Source: Gemmobacter sp034519525 | GTDB lineage: Bacteria > Pseudomonadota > Alphaproteobacteria > Rhodobacterales > Rhodobacteraceae | NCBI GenBank assembly: GCA_034519525.1 | Contig: JAXHOJ010000043.1 | Location: 80,614-144,613, forward strand | Reading direction: 5' to 3' | DNA: 64,000 nucleotides | The notes under the pieces: model-generated | What the model saw: only the letters and a program-made list of their open reading frames with translations | Database searches by the model: none | Told to the model about the DNA's origin: nothing | Program-made: the position numbers and the translations under genes | In this document: one piece after another, positions 34,875-42,908 of the stretch | Layout: each line of letters opens with the position of its first letter | How positions within the stretch are numbered: the stretch's first letter is position 1

Positions 34875-36272
34875 TCATTCCGCCGCCTCCTGCCCCGCCG
34901 CGCGTTCGTCGCGCCGCCAGCTGCCCACCACCAGCGCCTTCACCGCCGCCCAGGTCTCGTCAAAGGTTTCGCGGCCGCGGGCATAGGTTTCGCGGTTGAA
35001 GTCGCGGTAATCGGCCTCGTAGATGCCGCGCACCTGCTCGCCCGCCTGGCCGATCAGCGCGGTGAAATCCTGCCGGTGCGGCGACAGCGTGCGCCCCATC
35101 CAGCCCTGCATCAGCGCCGCCAGCTCCGCCTGCTGCGCGCCATCATAGCGGGTGATGAGCGCGCGCACCGCATCCCATTCGAAATTCAGCTCGGGCCGGC
35201 CCAGGGCGCGGGCGGCGACATTCTCGCCCTCTTCGATGGACCGGAAGGTGGAATGCAGCATGTCGAAGAACCGCCCCGTGCTGTCGAACTCCAGGAACGA
35301 GGCGCCCATCGGCACCAGCAGGATATCCGCCGCCGCCAGGCCGTTGATCGTCAGATATCCCAGCGCCGGCGGGGTATCGAGAAAGATCAGGTCGTAGCGG
35401 TCCAGCACGCCATCGGCGGCCAGGGTCTCGGTCAGCGCATCCCACAGCTTCCAGCCGCGGCCCTGCATCCGCCAGACCGGGATCTGGAATTCGGCCCAAT
35501 AGAGGTTCAGCTGCGCCCCGATCAGGTCGATGTTGGGCCAGTGGGTGTTCTGGATCAGGCTGTCGGCCTTCACCCCCAGCGCCTCGGTCAGCGTCTCGTC
35601 CAGCGGGACCGGCGGATCACCACGATCCAGCCTGCGCTGATTGTCGAGCCGCAGATGCTGGGCATAGTGCCGCGCCAGCAGCGGGAAGACCGTCTGCCAT
35701 TCATCGGCCACCCGCCCGCCGAAGATCGAGGTCATCGAGCCCTGGCTGTCCAGGTCGATCACCAGCACCCTGTAGCCATCCAGCGCCGCCGACATGGCCA
35801 GATGCGCGCAGGTCGAGGTCTTGCCGACGCCGCCCTTGAAATTGGCCACCGCCAGCATCTTGGCGGGCAGGCCTTTCGGGCGGTAGGGCTGATAGGGTTT
35901 GGCCTTCGAGCCTTCGGCGGCGAAATGCGCCCGCAGCCGCAGCACCTCGTCCAGGGTGAACCATTTGGCGCCGCCCTCGGTTTCCGAGGCGCCCTGCGGC
36001 AGGTCGGGATGCTGGCGCAGCACGCGGCGGAAATGGGCCTGCCCCACCGGGATCAGATAGCGGGTGATCTCCCAGGTGGAAAACAGCCGCAGACGCCGGC
36101 TGCCCGCGGCATCCAGACCCCGTCCCGCCAGATCATCGCGCCCGGTTTCACAGGCGCGCGCAATCTGGCCGAAGCCTTCGGTGGTGGCGGGCGCCCCCAG
36201 GGCGGCCAGGGCGGCATCGGGATCTATCCCGAAATAGGGGGGCAGGGGCTGTGCTGTATCAGGCTTCATCAT
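34875..36272 (-). CDS. parA: Plasmid partition ATPase ParA (type Ia)
   Basis: 465 residues. ParA/MinD-family ATPase that positions plasmid copies on the nucleoid. Deviant Walker A ANFKGGVGKTSTCAHLA at about 143-159 with the signature Lys, LVIDLDSQGSMTSIFGG for the A' box, LIFLDTPPALGYLTINGLAA for Walker B. The 140-residue N-terminal extension (RLFSTWEITRYLIPV; KWFTLDEVLRLRAHF) looks like a MerR-like helix-turn-helix, which marks the P1-type Ia class that represses its own operon. Start placed at ATGATG (36272) behind GAGGCG; ATG at 36281 is an alternative. A 14-bp palindrome 16 bp upstream could be its operator. Confidence 0.95.
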   Translation of the reverse strand: MMKPDTAQPLPPYFGIDPDAALAALGAPATTEGFGQIARACETGRDDLAGRGLDAAGSRRLRLFSTWEITRYLIPVGQAHFRRVLRQHPDLPQGASETEGGAKWFTLDEVLRLRAHFAAEGSKAKPYQPYRPKGLPAKMLAVANFKGGVGKTSTCAHLAMSAALDGYRVLVIDLDSQGSMTSIFGGRVADEWQTVFPLLARHYAQHLRLDNQRRLDRGDPPVPLDETLTEALGVKADSLIQNTHWPNIDLIGAQLNLYWAEFQIPVWRMQGRGWKLWDALTETLAADGVLDRYDLIFLDTPPALGYLTINGLAAADILLVPMGASFLEFDSTGRFFDMLHSTFRSIEEGENVAARALGRPELNFEWDAVRALITRYDGAQQAELAALMQGWMGRTLSPHRQDFTALIGQAGEQVRGIYEADYRDFNRETYARGRETFDETWAAVKALVVGSWRRDERAAGQEAAE

Positions 36273-36287
36273 TCGCCTCATGTGCCT

Positions 36288-36301
36288 TGTTTTGCAAAAC
36301 A
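36288..36301 (-). promoter_or_regulatory. Candidate parAB operator palindrome
   Basis: TGTTTTGCAAAACA is a perfect 14-bp palindrome lying 16 bp upstream of the preferred parA start. Because this ParA has an N-terminal DNA-binding-like domain, autoregulation through this site is a reasonable inference. Confidence 0.5.
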
Positions 36302-36546
36302 TACCAGAAAACGCGGCATATGGAAGGAAAGACATGACATGGCCGAATCTCTGCGCCTGATTCTCTGCAGATTCACAGGCTTGCGGGGTGCTGGCCCCGG
36401 CGTTTCCGGGTGTGCCGCCCTGCCTGCGCCGTCTCTGTGGCAGCTTTCTGTCAGTTATGGAATGTTATCTTTTCTTGTTACAGAAGGAAAACGCAAAACT
36501 ATCCACCTGTTTTTGCTTGCGGATTCCCTCCCTGCCCGGCACGAGG

Positions 36547-36602
36547 CGACTCTGATCCGACACTCGCCCGACTCTGATCCGCCGAAAGCCCGACTCTGAT
36601 CC
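36547..36602 (+). repeat. Three iterons with 22-bp period
   Basis: CGACTCTGATCC occurs at 36547-36558, 36569-36580 and 36591-36602. The 22-bp step is two helical turns, placing all copies on one DNA face, as expected for RepA-binding iterons. Confidence 0.85.
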
Positions 36603-36627
36603 CCCGCTGGGGGTGCTGGACGGGGCC

Positions 36628-36636
36628 TGTGGATAA
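36628..36636 (-). promoter_or_regulatory. DnaA box
   Basis: TGTGGATAA on the plus strand, the exact complement of the consensus TTATCCACA, between the iterons and repA. Confidence 0.8.
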
Positions 36637-36694
36637 CTCTAGGGTGGGTGTCACTGAAACCCCGATAGAAAACGGGGACGGCAAGAGGCGGCAG

Positions 36695-37744
36695 ATGGCG
36701 GGACATATGATGGCGGGAGGCCCTCCCGCCGCTTTCAGGCGTGGCGCTGCGCGCACGGAACCGGCCGCGATCTGCGACCTGTTCATCTGTGACGTGCTGG
36801 AGGCCAGCCCGAAAGATGATCTGGGCACGATGGAACATCCGGTGTTTTCGCTGTCCACCAAGCCGGATCTGCGCATCCTGTCCTATGAGCATAACGGCGC
36901 CTCGGTGCAGGTGACGCCTTCGGTGAAGGGCCGCGCCACGATCTTCGACAAGGATATCCTGATCTATTGCATCAGCCAGCTGATGGCCGGTCTGAATGCC
37001 GGGCGCGAGGTCAGCCGCACCCTGCAGCTGAAGGCGCATGACCTGCTGGTGGCCACCGGACGCGATACCGGCGGTGACAGCTATCTGCGGCTGCGCGAAG
37101 GATTCGAGCGGTTGTCGGGCACCCGGATCACCACCAATATCGCCACCGGCGGCATCGAAACCACCAGCGGTTTCGGCCTGATCGACAGCTGGGAGATCCA
37201 GCGCAAGACCCGGGGCGGGCGGATGGTCTCGGTCGTGGTCACCCTGTCGGAATGGATTTTCCGCGCCGTGCTGGGCCGGGCGGTGCTGACGCTCAGCCGC
37301 GATTATTTCGGCCTGCGCAAACCGCTGGAGCGCCGGGTCTATGAACTGGCGCGCAAGCATTGCGGGCGGCAGCCCGAATGGCGGGCCAGCACGGCCACAT
37401 TGCACAAGAAATCCGGATCCACCGCGCCGATCCGGGTGTTTCGCGCCGCGCTGCGCAAGATGATCGACGAGGCGCAGCTGCCCGATTACCGGCTGTCCGA
37501 GGAACCCGGCGATGTGATCCGCTTTGCCCGCATCGGCGCGGTGGAGGATGAGGTTCTGGCGGCGATGCTGCCGCATTTCGGCCCAGAGGTGCTGGATGCC
37601 GCTCGGGCGCTGCTGCCCGGTGCCGATGCCTATGCGCTGGAGGCCGAATGGCGCGCCTGGTGGGCCGATACCGGGCGGCCCCGGCTGGGGGCGCCGGATC
37701 GCGCCTTTCTGGGCTGGGTCAAGACCAAGGCGGGCGGGCGTTAA
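36695..37744 (+). CDS. repA: Plasmid replication initiator RepA (RPA family)
   Basis: 349 residues. Matches the replication-initiator A (RPA) family of rhodobacterial plasmids: MEHPVFSLSTKPDLRILSYE, VKGRATIFDKDILIYCISQL, GYDYLRLREGFERLSGTRIT region, then TRGGRMVSVVVTLSEWIFRA and RDYFGLRKPLERRVYELARK, which suggests winged-helix DNA-binding domains. Start ATG at 36695 with GAGG six bases before it; a GTG 66 bp upstream overlaps the DnaA box and is less likely. Divergent from parAB across the iteron region, the gene order typical of these replicons. It should bind the iterons and recruit the helicase. Confidence 0.92.
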   Translation: MAGHMMAGGPPAAFRRGAARTEPAAICDLFICDVLEASPKDDLGTMEHPVFSLSTKPDLRILSYEHNGASVQVTPSVKGRATIFDKDILIYCISQLMAGLNAGREVSRTLQLKAHDLLVATGRDTGGDSYLRLREGFERLSGTRITTNIATGGIETTSGFGLIDSWEIQRKTRGGRMVSVVVTLSEWIFRAVLGRAVLTLSRDYFGLRKPLERRVYELARKHCGRQPEWRASTATLHKKSGSTAPIRVFRAALRKMIDEAQLPDYRLSEEPGDVIRFARIGAVEDEVLAAMLPHFGPEVLDAARALLPGADAYALEAEWRAWWADTGRPRLGAPDRAFLGWVKTKAGGR

Positions 37745-37782
37745 CCGCAGGTTAACCATGTGTGAACCCGGGGTGCCCCGGG
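37740..37782 (+). terminator. Two inverted repeats after repA
   Basis: GTTAACC-GCA-GGTTAAC (37740-37756) overlaps the repA stop codon, and CCCGGGG-TG-CCCCGGG (37767-37782) follows. The second is a probable terminator; the first could be a protein-binding site. Confidence 0.45.
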
Positions 37783-37857
37783 GCAGGGGTTTCGCAGCGA
37801 TTTCGCGGCAGGGTCGCAGGCCGGAACGCCTGCCACCGCCTGATCCGAGGAACCGCG

Positions 37858-39417
37858 ATGCCCGATATCTCCCCCCGCCTGGCCCTGCCCTATCTGCAGC
37901 CGTCCCAGGCGCAGAAACATGTCACCCATAACGAGGCTTTGCGCAGGCTGGATCTGCTGGTGCAGCTGGTGGTGGTGCAGTTCGGCGCCGAAGTGCCGCC
38001 TGCCAGCCCGGCGCCGGGCGCGGTCTGGGCGCTGGGGGCTGCCCCGCAGGGCGATTGGGCGGGGCAGGCCGGGCAACTGGCCCTGTGGGAAGACACTGGC
38101 TGGAGCTTCGTGGCGCCGCAGGAGGGCTGGCGCGCCTGGGGGCTGGCCGAGGCGGAATTGCGGGTCTGGCGCGCGGGCGGCTGGGCTCTGCCCGCCGCCG
38201 CGCCGCCACTGGCGCTGGACGGGCTGCAGGGGCTGGGCATCGGCACGCCGCATGATGTGGAAAACCGGCTGGCGGTGGCGTCCCCCGCCACGCTCTTCAC
38301 CCATGACGGCGCCGGGCATCAGCTGAAGATCAACAAGGCCGGGCCGGGCGATACCGCGAGCCTCCTGTTCCAGCAGGGCTGGTCGGGCCGGGCCGAGATC
38401 GGGCTGATGGGCGATGCGGGCCTGGCGCTGAAGGTCAGCGCCGATGGCGCCGCCTGGACTGAGGCGCTGCGCGCCGACCCGGCGACAGGCCGGGTGCAGC
38501 TGCCGCAGGGCGGGCAGGTGGCGCCGGGCAGTGCAGGCGCGCCGGGCCTGGGGTTTCTGGGCGATGCCGATACCGGCCTGTTCCGCCCCGGGCCGGATCA
38601 GCTGGGTTTCGCTGCGGGCGGGGTGCCGCGGGCGGTGCTGTCGGCGGCGGGGTTGCAGCTGGATGTGCCCTTGATTGGCACGGCGGTCAGCGAAAGCGCG
38701 CTGGATACCACGGCGGGGCGGCTGGCCCGGGTGGGCTATGCCGGTCTCGGGCTGACCGGCAATGGCATCGGGGCGCCGGGCAATGATGCCAACCTTTGCC
38801 TCTCCACCGCCTTCAACTACCGCTTCAGCACCAGCGGGATCAATTGCCCGATCTCCAACCCTTATGGCGGGTCTTTGCATGTGTTCCGCGGGGTCGGCGG
38901 CGATGCGGCTTCGTACCGGCTGCAGCAGATGTTCCTCTCGGCGGCCAATGTCATGTATCACCGCGCCTCGGGCGACAGCGGCGTGACCTGGTCCAGCTGG
39001 CGCCGCCTGCTGCATAACGAGATCATTCTGGGCACGGTCGCGCAGAGCGGCGGGGCGCCCACCGGCGCCATCATCGAGCGAGGCAGCAACGCCAATGGTG
39101 AATATGCGCGCCTGGCCGATGGCACGCAGATCTGCACCCGCAGCGCGGTGCCGCTGACCTATCGTTCCGCCAACCATATCGGTGCCGACTGGACCTTTCC
39201 GGCCAGTTTCGCCGCCTCGCCCTTCGGGGTGGTCACCGGCCCCGGCCTGACCGGCGATTATACCGATGTCGATCCGGCGGCGCTGGGGGTCAGCCTCTGG
39301 GCCTATTCGGGCGCGTCGGTCGTGGCGGGCTTTCGCCGGTCTTTCGGGGCGCCGGGTTTCGCGGCGACCGCTCAGGTCAACAACTGCCGTCTGCTGGCCA
39401 TCGGCCGCTGGTTCTGA
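37858..39417 (+). CDS. Phage tail-fibre-like protein (DUF2793 N-terminus)
   Basis: 519 residues. The N-terminal MPDISPRLALPYLQPSQAQK, followed by HVTHNEALRRLDLLVQL, is the DUF2793 domain found in tail proteins of rhodobacterial prophages and gene-transfer-like particles. The middle is beta-rich with GFLGDADTGLFRPGPDQLGF (a tail-fibre shaft repeat) and the C-terminal part (GVTWSSWRRLLHNEIIL; IGADWTFPASFAASPF) resembles receptor-binding tips (pyocin-knob-like, then gp53-like). Start ATG at 37858 with CCGAGGA upstream. Followed by two small genes that commonly accompany such fibres. No other phage structural gene is present, so it may be a relic or a co-opted adhesin. Confidence 0.8.
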   Translation: MPDISPRLALPYLQPSQAQKHVTHNEALRRLDLLVQLVVVQFGAEVPPASPAPGAVWALGAAPQGDWAGQAGQLALWEDTGWSFVAPQEGWRAWGLAEAELRVWRAGGWALPAAAPPLALDGLQGLGIGTPHDVENRLAVASPATLFTHDGAGHQLKINKAGPGDTASLLFQQGWSGRAEIGLMGDAGLALKVSADGAAWTEALRADPATGRVQLPQGGQVAPGSAGAPGLGFLGDADTGLFRPGPDQLGFAAGGVPRAVLSAAGLQLDVPLIGTAVSESALDTTAGRLARVGYAGLGLTGNGIGAPGNDANLCLSTAFNYRFSTSGINCPISNPYGGSLHVFRGVGGDAASYRLQQMFLSAANVMYHRASGDSGVTWSSWRRLLHNEIILGTVAQSGGAPTGAIIERGSNANGEYARLADGTQICTRSAVPLTYRSANHIGADWTFPASFAASPFGVVTGPGLTGDYTDVDPAALGVSLWAYSGASVVAGFRRSFGAPGFAATAQVNNCRLLAIGRWF

Positions 39418-39426
39418 GGAGACCCC

Positions 39427-39762
39427 ATGTTCATCACCCTGACCCCCATGCGCCGCGACGATGCGCTGACCCTGCACCGCACAGGCGATGTGCTGGTGAT
39501 CAACGGCACGGAATATGATTTCACCCCGCTGCCCGAAGGCGCCCTGCTGCCCCGCGCGGCGGTGGATTGCGACTGGCTGGCCTCGGATGTCACCCGCACG
39601 GGCGGCCAGATCCGGCTGACCCTGATCCTGCCGCATGGGGCCGATGCCCCCGCCGCCCGCCGCGCACCGGCGCCGCTGAACCTGACGGCGGATGGCCCGG
39701 TGGCCCTGCCCCCCGAGACGCATCCCGAGACGCATCCCACCACAGAGGAGACCCCCGCATGA
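39427..39762 (+). CDS. Small tail-fibre-associated protein
   Basis: 111 residues, 9 bp after the fibre gene. MFITLTPMRRDDALTLHRTG and LVINGTEYDFTPLPEGALLP form a compact beta-rich domain seen next to DUF2793/DUF4376 genes in rhodobacterial prophages; the C-terminal 35 residues are Pro/Thr-rich (PETHPETHPTTEETPA). Precise function not known; possibly a fibre chaperone or connector. Its stop overlaps the next gene's start (ATGA), so the two are coupled. Confidence 0.6.
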   Translation: MFITLTPMRRDDALTLHRTGDVLVINGTEYDFTPLPEGALLPRAAVDCDWLASDVTRTGGQIRLTLILPHGADAPAARRAPAPLNLTADGPVALPPETHPETHPTTEETPA

Positions 39763-40157
39763 TCGACTGGAGCCTGCTTCACCCGGCAGAGGCCCGCGCG
39801 GCTGCGGCCACGGCTGCCCTGCGCGACCGGATCAAGGCCCGGCGCGATGCGGCGATCACCGGGGGTCTTCGTCTGGAGGGGGTGGCCATCGCCACCGATG
39901 ATGTTTCGCAGCAACGCCTGACCGCCGCCGCTCTGGCGGCGCTGCTGGACCCGGATCTGGTGCTGCAATGGAAGTTGCCCGATGGCCGGTTCATCCCGCT
40001 GCAGGCGGCGCAGGTGATCGCCATCGCCCAGGCGGTGCGCGCCCATGTGCAGGCCTGTTTCGACCACGAGGCGCAGCTGCTGGCGGCGCTGGACACGGGC
40101 GGGCCAGCGGATCCGGAGATCGGCTGGCCCGGCGCGTCAGTCGCGGATCAGGGCTGA
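39759..40157 (+). CDS. DUF4376 tail-fibre accessory protein
   Basis: 132 residues. The core ALLDPDLVLQWKLPDGRFIP, followed by LQAAQVIAIAQAVRAHVQACF, is the DUF4376 domain of tail-fibre assembly-type proteins, preceded by a basic helix (RDRIKARRDAAITGG). Translationally coupled to the preceding gene. Its last 21 bp overlap the 3' end of the convergent rmlA, so the tail module was placed tightly against the rhamnose operon. Confidence 0.75.
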   Translation: MIDWSLLHPAEARAAAATAALRDRIKARRDAAITGGLRLEGVAIATDDVSQQRLTAAALAALLDPDLVLQWKLPDGRFIPLQAAQVIAIAQAVRAHVQACFDHEAQLLAALDTGGPADPEIGWPGASVADQG

Positions 40158-41011
40158 CAGATAGGCGCCATAGGCGTTCTTGCCGAAGAGTTTCGCCCGG
40201 GCCGCCATCTGGTCGCGGCTGATCCAGCCCTTGGCATAGGCGATCTCTTCCGGGCTGCCGACCTGCTGGCCCTGGCGTTCGGTCAGGGTGCGCACGAAAT
40301 TGCCGGCATCCAGCAGGCTGCCATGGGTGCCGGTATCCAGCCAGGCAAAGCCGCGGCCCATCTGTTCGACCGACAGCAGGCCCTCGGCCAGATACATCTC
40401 CAGGAGCGTCACGATCTCCAGCTCGCCGCGTGGCGAGGGCTGCACCGCCTTCGCCCGCTCCGGCGCGCTGCCATCGAGGAAGTAGAGGCCGGTGACGGCA
40501 TAGTGCGAGGGCGGCACTTCGGGCTTTTCGATGATCTGGCTGACCTGACCCGCCGCATCGAAAGCCACCACGCCATAGCGTTCGGGATCGGCGACGCGAT
40601 AGCCGAAGACGGTGCCCCCGGTGTCGCGCGCATCGGCGCTGGCCAGCAGTTCCGGCAGGCCATGGCCGAAGAAGATATTGTCGCCCAAGACCAGCGCCGA
40701 AGGCGCGCCCGCCAGAAAATCCTCGGCCAGCAGATAGGCCTGGGCCAGCCCGTCGGGCGAGGGCTGGGTGATATAGGTCAGCGCCAGCCCCCATTGGCTG
40801 CCATCGCCCAGGGTGCGCTGGAACTGATCCTGATCCTGCGGCGTGGTGATGATCGCGATCTCGCGGATGCCCGCCAGCATCAGCACGCTGACAGCGGATA
40901 ATAGATCATCGGCTTGTCATAGATCGGCAGCAGCTGTTTCGACACGCCCATGGTGATCGGATAGAGCCGCGTGCCCGATCCGCCGGCCAGAATGATGCCC
41001 TTGCGCGTCAT
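40137..41011 (-). pseudogene. rmlA: Glucose-1-phosphate thymidylyltransferase RmlA, frameshifted as sequenced
   Basis: First enzyme of dTDP-rhamnose synthesis (glucose 1-phosphate plus dTTP). The minus strand reads a correct start at 41011, with ILAGGSGTRLYPITMGVSKQ and LPIYDKPMIYYPLS, then hits TGA because of a frame change near 40891-40897; the rest (VLMLAGIREIAIITTPQDQD through GDNIFFGHGL, VEQMGRGFAWLDTGTH and KLFGKNAYGAYL) is normal in another frame from 40886. Removing two bases restores YYPLSVLMLAGI and a 290-residue protein, the standard length. No homopolymer is at the site. Either a real mutation or an assembly error; a chromosomal rmlA might compensate. One base after rmlD. Confidence 0.85.
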
Positions 41012-41012
41012 G

Positions 41013-41858
41013 TCAGATCCCTTTCAGTTCGGAAACCACTTCGGCCAGGGCCTGCTGCCAGTCGGGGCGGGCGATGCCGAAATCCGCCAGCGTCGCACAG
41101 TCCAGACGCGAATTCAGCGGGCGCCGTGCCGGGGTCGGATAGGCCTCGGTCGGGATGTCTTCCACCGTGACGGCCAGCCCTGCCTGGGCAAATGTTTCGC
41201 GCGCGAAACATGCCCAGCTGGTATCGGGGGCGCCCGCATAATGATAGGTGCCGCCCGCAGCCCCCTGCCGCAGCGCATCGGCCATGGTCAGCAGGGCGCC
41301 CGCAATGCCGCCCGCAGGCGTCGGCCCGCCGATCTGATCGGCCACCACCCGCAGCGCCGGGCGGTCGGCGCCCAGCCGCAGCATGGTCTTCACGAAATTC
41401 GCGCCATGGGCCGAGAACACCCAGGAGGTGCGCAGGATCACATGGCGCCCGCCCGCCGCGCGCACCGCCTGTTCGCCCGCCAGTTTGCTGCGGCCATAGG
41501 CGCCCAGCGGCGCCACCGGATCTTCGGGCTTCCACGGCGCGGTGCCGCTGCCATCAAAGACATAATCGGTGGAGACATGCAGGAAGGGGATGCCCAGATC
41601 GGCGCAGGCCTGTGCCATGGCGCCCGGCGCCGCGCCATTCACCTGCAGGGCGGCGGCCTCGTCGGTTTCTGCCCGGTCCACCGCCGTATAGGCGGCGGCA
41701 TTGATCACCACATCCGGGGCATGGGCGCGGATCGCGGCAGTGCAGGCAGCAGGATCGCACAGATCCGCCTGCCCGCGCCCCAGATACACCGCATCCGGCG
41801 CCCGGCGCGTCAGTTCGCGCGCCACCTGGCCGGTCTGGCCGAAGACCAGCACCGTCAT
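41013..41858 (-). CDS. rmlD: dTDP-4-dehydrorhamnose reductase RmlD
   Basis: Final reduction to dTDP-L-rhamnose using NAD(P)H. 281 residues. Nucleotide-binding VLVFGQTGQVARELTRR at the N-terminus, VINAAAYTAVDRAETDEAAA, STDYVFDGSGTAPW, and catalytic GAYGRSKLAGEQAV (Tyr, Lys). Start ATG at 41858 overlaps the rmlB stop by four bases; the longer open frame has no support. The coding sequence holds a 20-bp palindrome (41192-41211) identical to the core of the palindrome between parA and parB. Operon order rmlC-B-D-A. Confidence 0.95.
   Translation of the reverse strand: MTVLVFGQTGQVARELTRRAPDAVYLGRGQADLCDPAACTAAIRAHAPDVVINAAAYTAVDRAETDEAAALQVNGAAPGAMAQACADLGIPFLHVSTDYVFDGSGTAPWKPEDPVAPLGAYGRSKLAGEQAVRAAGGRHVILRTSWVFSAHGANFVKTMLRLGADRPALRVVADQIGGPTPAGGIAGALLTMADALRQGAAGGTYHYAGAPDTSWACFARETFAQAGLAVTVEDIPTEAYPTPARRPLNSRLDCATLADFGIARPDWQQALAEVVSELKGI
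41192..41211. promoter_or_regulatory. Second candidate parS-like palindrome, inside rmlD
   Basis: ATGTTTCGCGCGCGAAACAT, identical to the core of the parA-parB palindrome. It encodes CFARETF of RmlD; the local codons TGT, ACA and TTT are unusual for this GC-rich gene, which hints that the DNA sequence itself is constrained. Confidence 0.6.
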
Positions 41859-42904
41859 GCCTTCACCCCCAGCCTTTGGCCGACACCCTGCCGGTCCAGC
41901 AGCGGCTGCCACCAGTCGGCATTGTCCAGATACCATTGCACCGTGCGTTCCAGCCCCTCTTCCACCGTCACCGAAGGGCGCCAGCCCAGCTCGTTGCGGA
42001 TGCGGGCCGGTTCGATCGCATAGCGCGCATCATGGCCCGGGCGGTCGGTGACGAAGGTGATCTGATCGGCATAGGAGCCGTCGTTCTTCGGCCGTTTCTC
42101 GTCGAGAATGGCGCAGAGCGTGCGCACCAGCTCCAGATTGGTGCGCTCGTTCTCGCCGCCGATATTGTAGCTGCGGCCCAGCTCGCCCTTTTCCAGCACC
42201 AGCAGCAGGGCATCGGCGTGATCTTCGACATACAGCCAGTCGCGGATGTTCGACCCGTCGCCATAGATCGGCAGCGGCTTGCCGGCCAGCGCGTTCAGGA
42301 TCACCACCGGGATCAGCTTTTCGGGGAAGTGATAGGGGCCGTAATTGTTGGAACAATTGGTCAGCACCACCGGCAGGCCATAGGTCTCGTGCCAGGCGCG
42401 CACCAGATGGTCCGAGGCCGCCTTGGATGCCGAATAGGGCGAGCGCGGATCATAGGGCGTGGTTTCGGTGAACTTTTGTGAAGGATCGTTCGGTAACGAT
42501 CCGAACACCTCGTCGGTGCTGATATGGTGAAAGCGGAACCCCGCAGGCCTGCCCTTGCGCGTCCAATGGGCGCGCGCGGCCTCCAGCATGTGATAGGTGC
42601 CGGTGATATTGGTCTCGATGAAATCGCCCGGCCCGTCGATGCTCCGGTCCACATGGGATTCCGCCGCCAGATGCATCACCGCATCGGGGTCATGGGTGGC
42701 AAAGATCCGGTCCAGCGCGGCGCGGTCGCGGATATCGGCCTGTTCAAAGGCGTAAAGCGGGCTATCCGCCACCGGCGCCACATTTTCCAGACAGGCGGCA
42801 TAGGTCAGCGCATCCAGGTTGACGACGTGATGGCCGCGCGACACCGCCAGCCGCACCACGGCCGATCCGATGAAGCCGGCGCCGCCGGTGACAAGAAGTT
42901 TCAT
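41855..42904 (-). CDS. rmlB: dTDP-glucose 4,6-dehydratase RmlB
   Basis: Converts dTDP-glucose to dTDP-4-keto-6-deoxyglucose. 349 residues, normal length. KLLVTGGAGFIGSAVVRLAV (NAD-binding GxxGxxG), HLAAESHVDRSIDGP, HISTDEVFGSLP, YSASKAASDHLVRAW (catalytic Tyr/Lys) and NNYGPYHFPEKLIPVVILNA are all as in the family; GDGSNIRDWLYVEDHADAL closes the active site. Start ATG at 42904, four bases downstream of the rmlC stop. No defect seen. Confidence 0.97.
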   Translation of the reverse strand: MKLLVTGGAGFIGSAVVRLAVSRGHHVVNLDALTYAACLENVAPVADSPLYAFEQADIRDRAALDRIFATHDPDAVMHLAAESHVDRSIDGPGDFIETNITGTYHMLEAARAHWTRKGRPAGFRFHHISTDEVFGSLPNDPSQKFTETTPYDPRSPYSASKAASDHLVRAWHETYGLPVVLTNCSNNYGPYHFPEKLIPVVILNALAGKPLPIYGDGSNIRDWLYVEDHADALLLVLEKGELGRSYNIGGENERTNLELVRTLCAILDEKRPKNDGSYADQITFVTDRPGHDARYAIEPARIRNELGWRPSVTVEEGLERTVQWYLDNADWWQPLLDRQGVGQRLGVKA

Positions 42905-42908
42905 GGGA

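Larger units (their letters stand above)
36302..36694. other. Putative origin of replication (oriV)
   Basis: Noncoding spacer between divergent parA and repA. From left to right: an AT-rich stretch at about 36455-36520 (possible unwinding element), a near DnaA box CTATCCACC (about 36503-36511), three 22-bp-spaced iterons (36547-36602), a short GC hairpin CCCCC-GCT-GGGGG (36601-36613) and a perfect DnaA box (36628-36636) about 60 bp before the repA start. The combination is what an iteron-controlled theta origin contains. Confidence 0.75.

Noticed and set aside
36629..36694. GTG start for repA
   Set aside because: It overlaps the DnaA box and lacks a ribosome site; ATG at 36695 has GAGG at the right distance.
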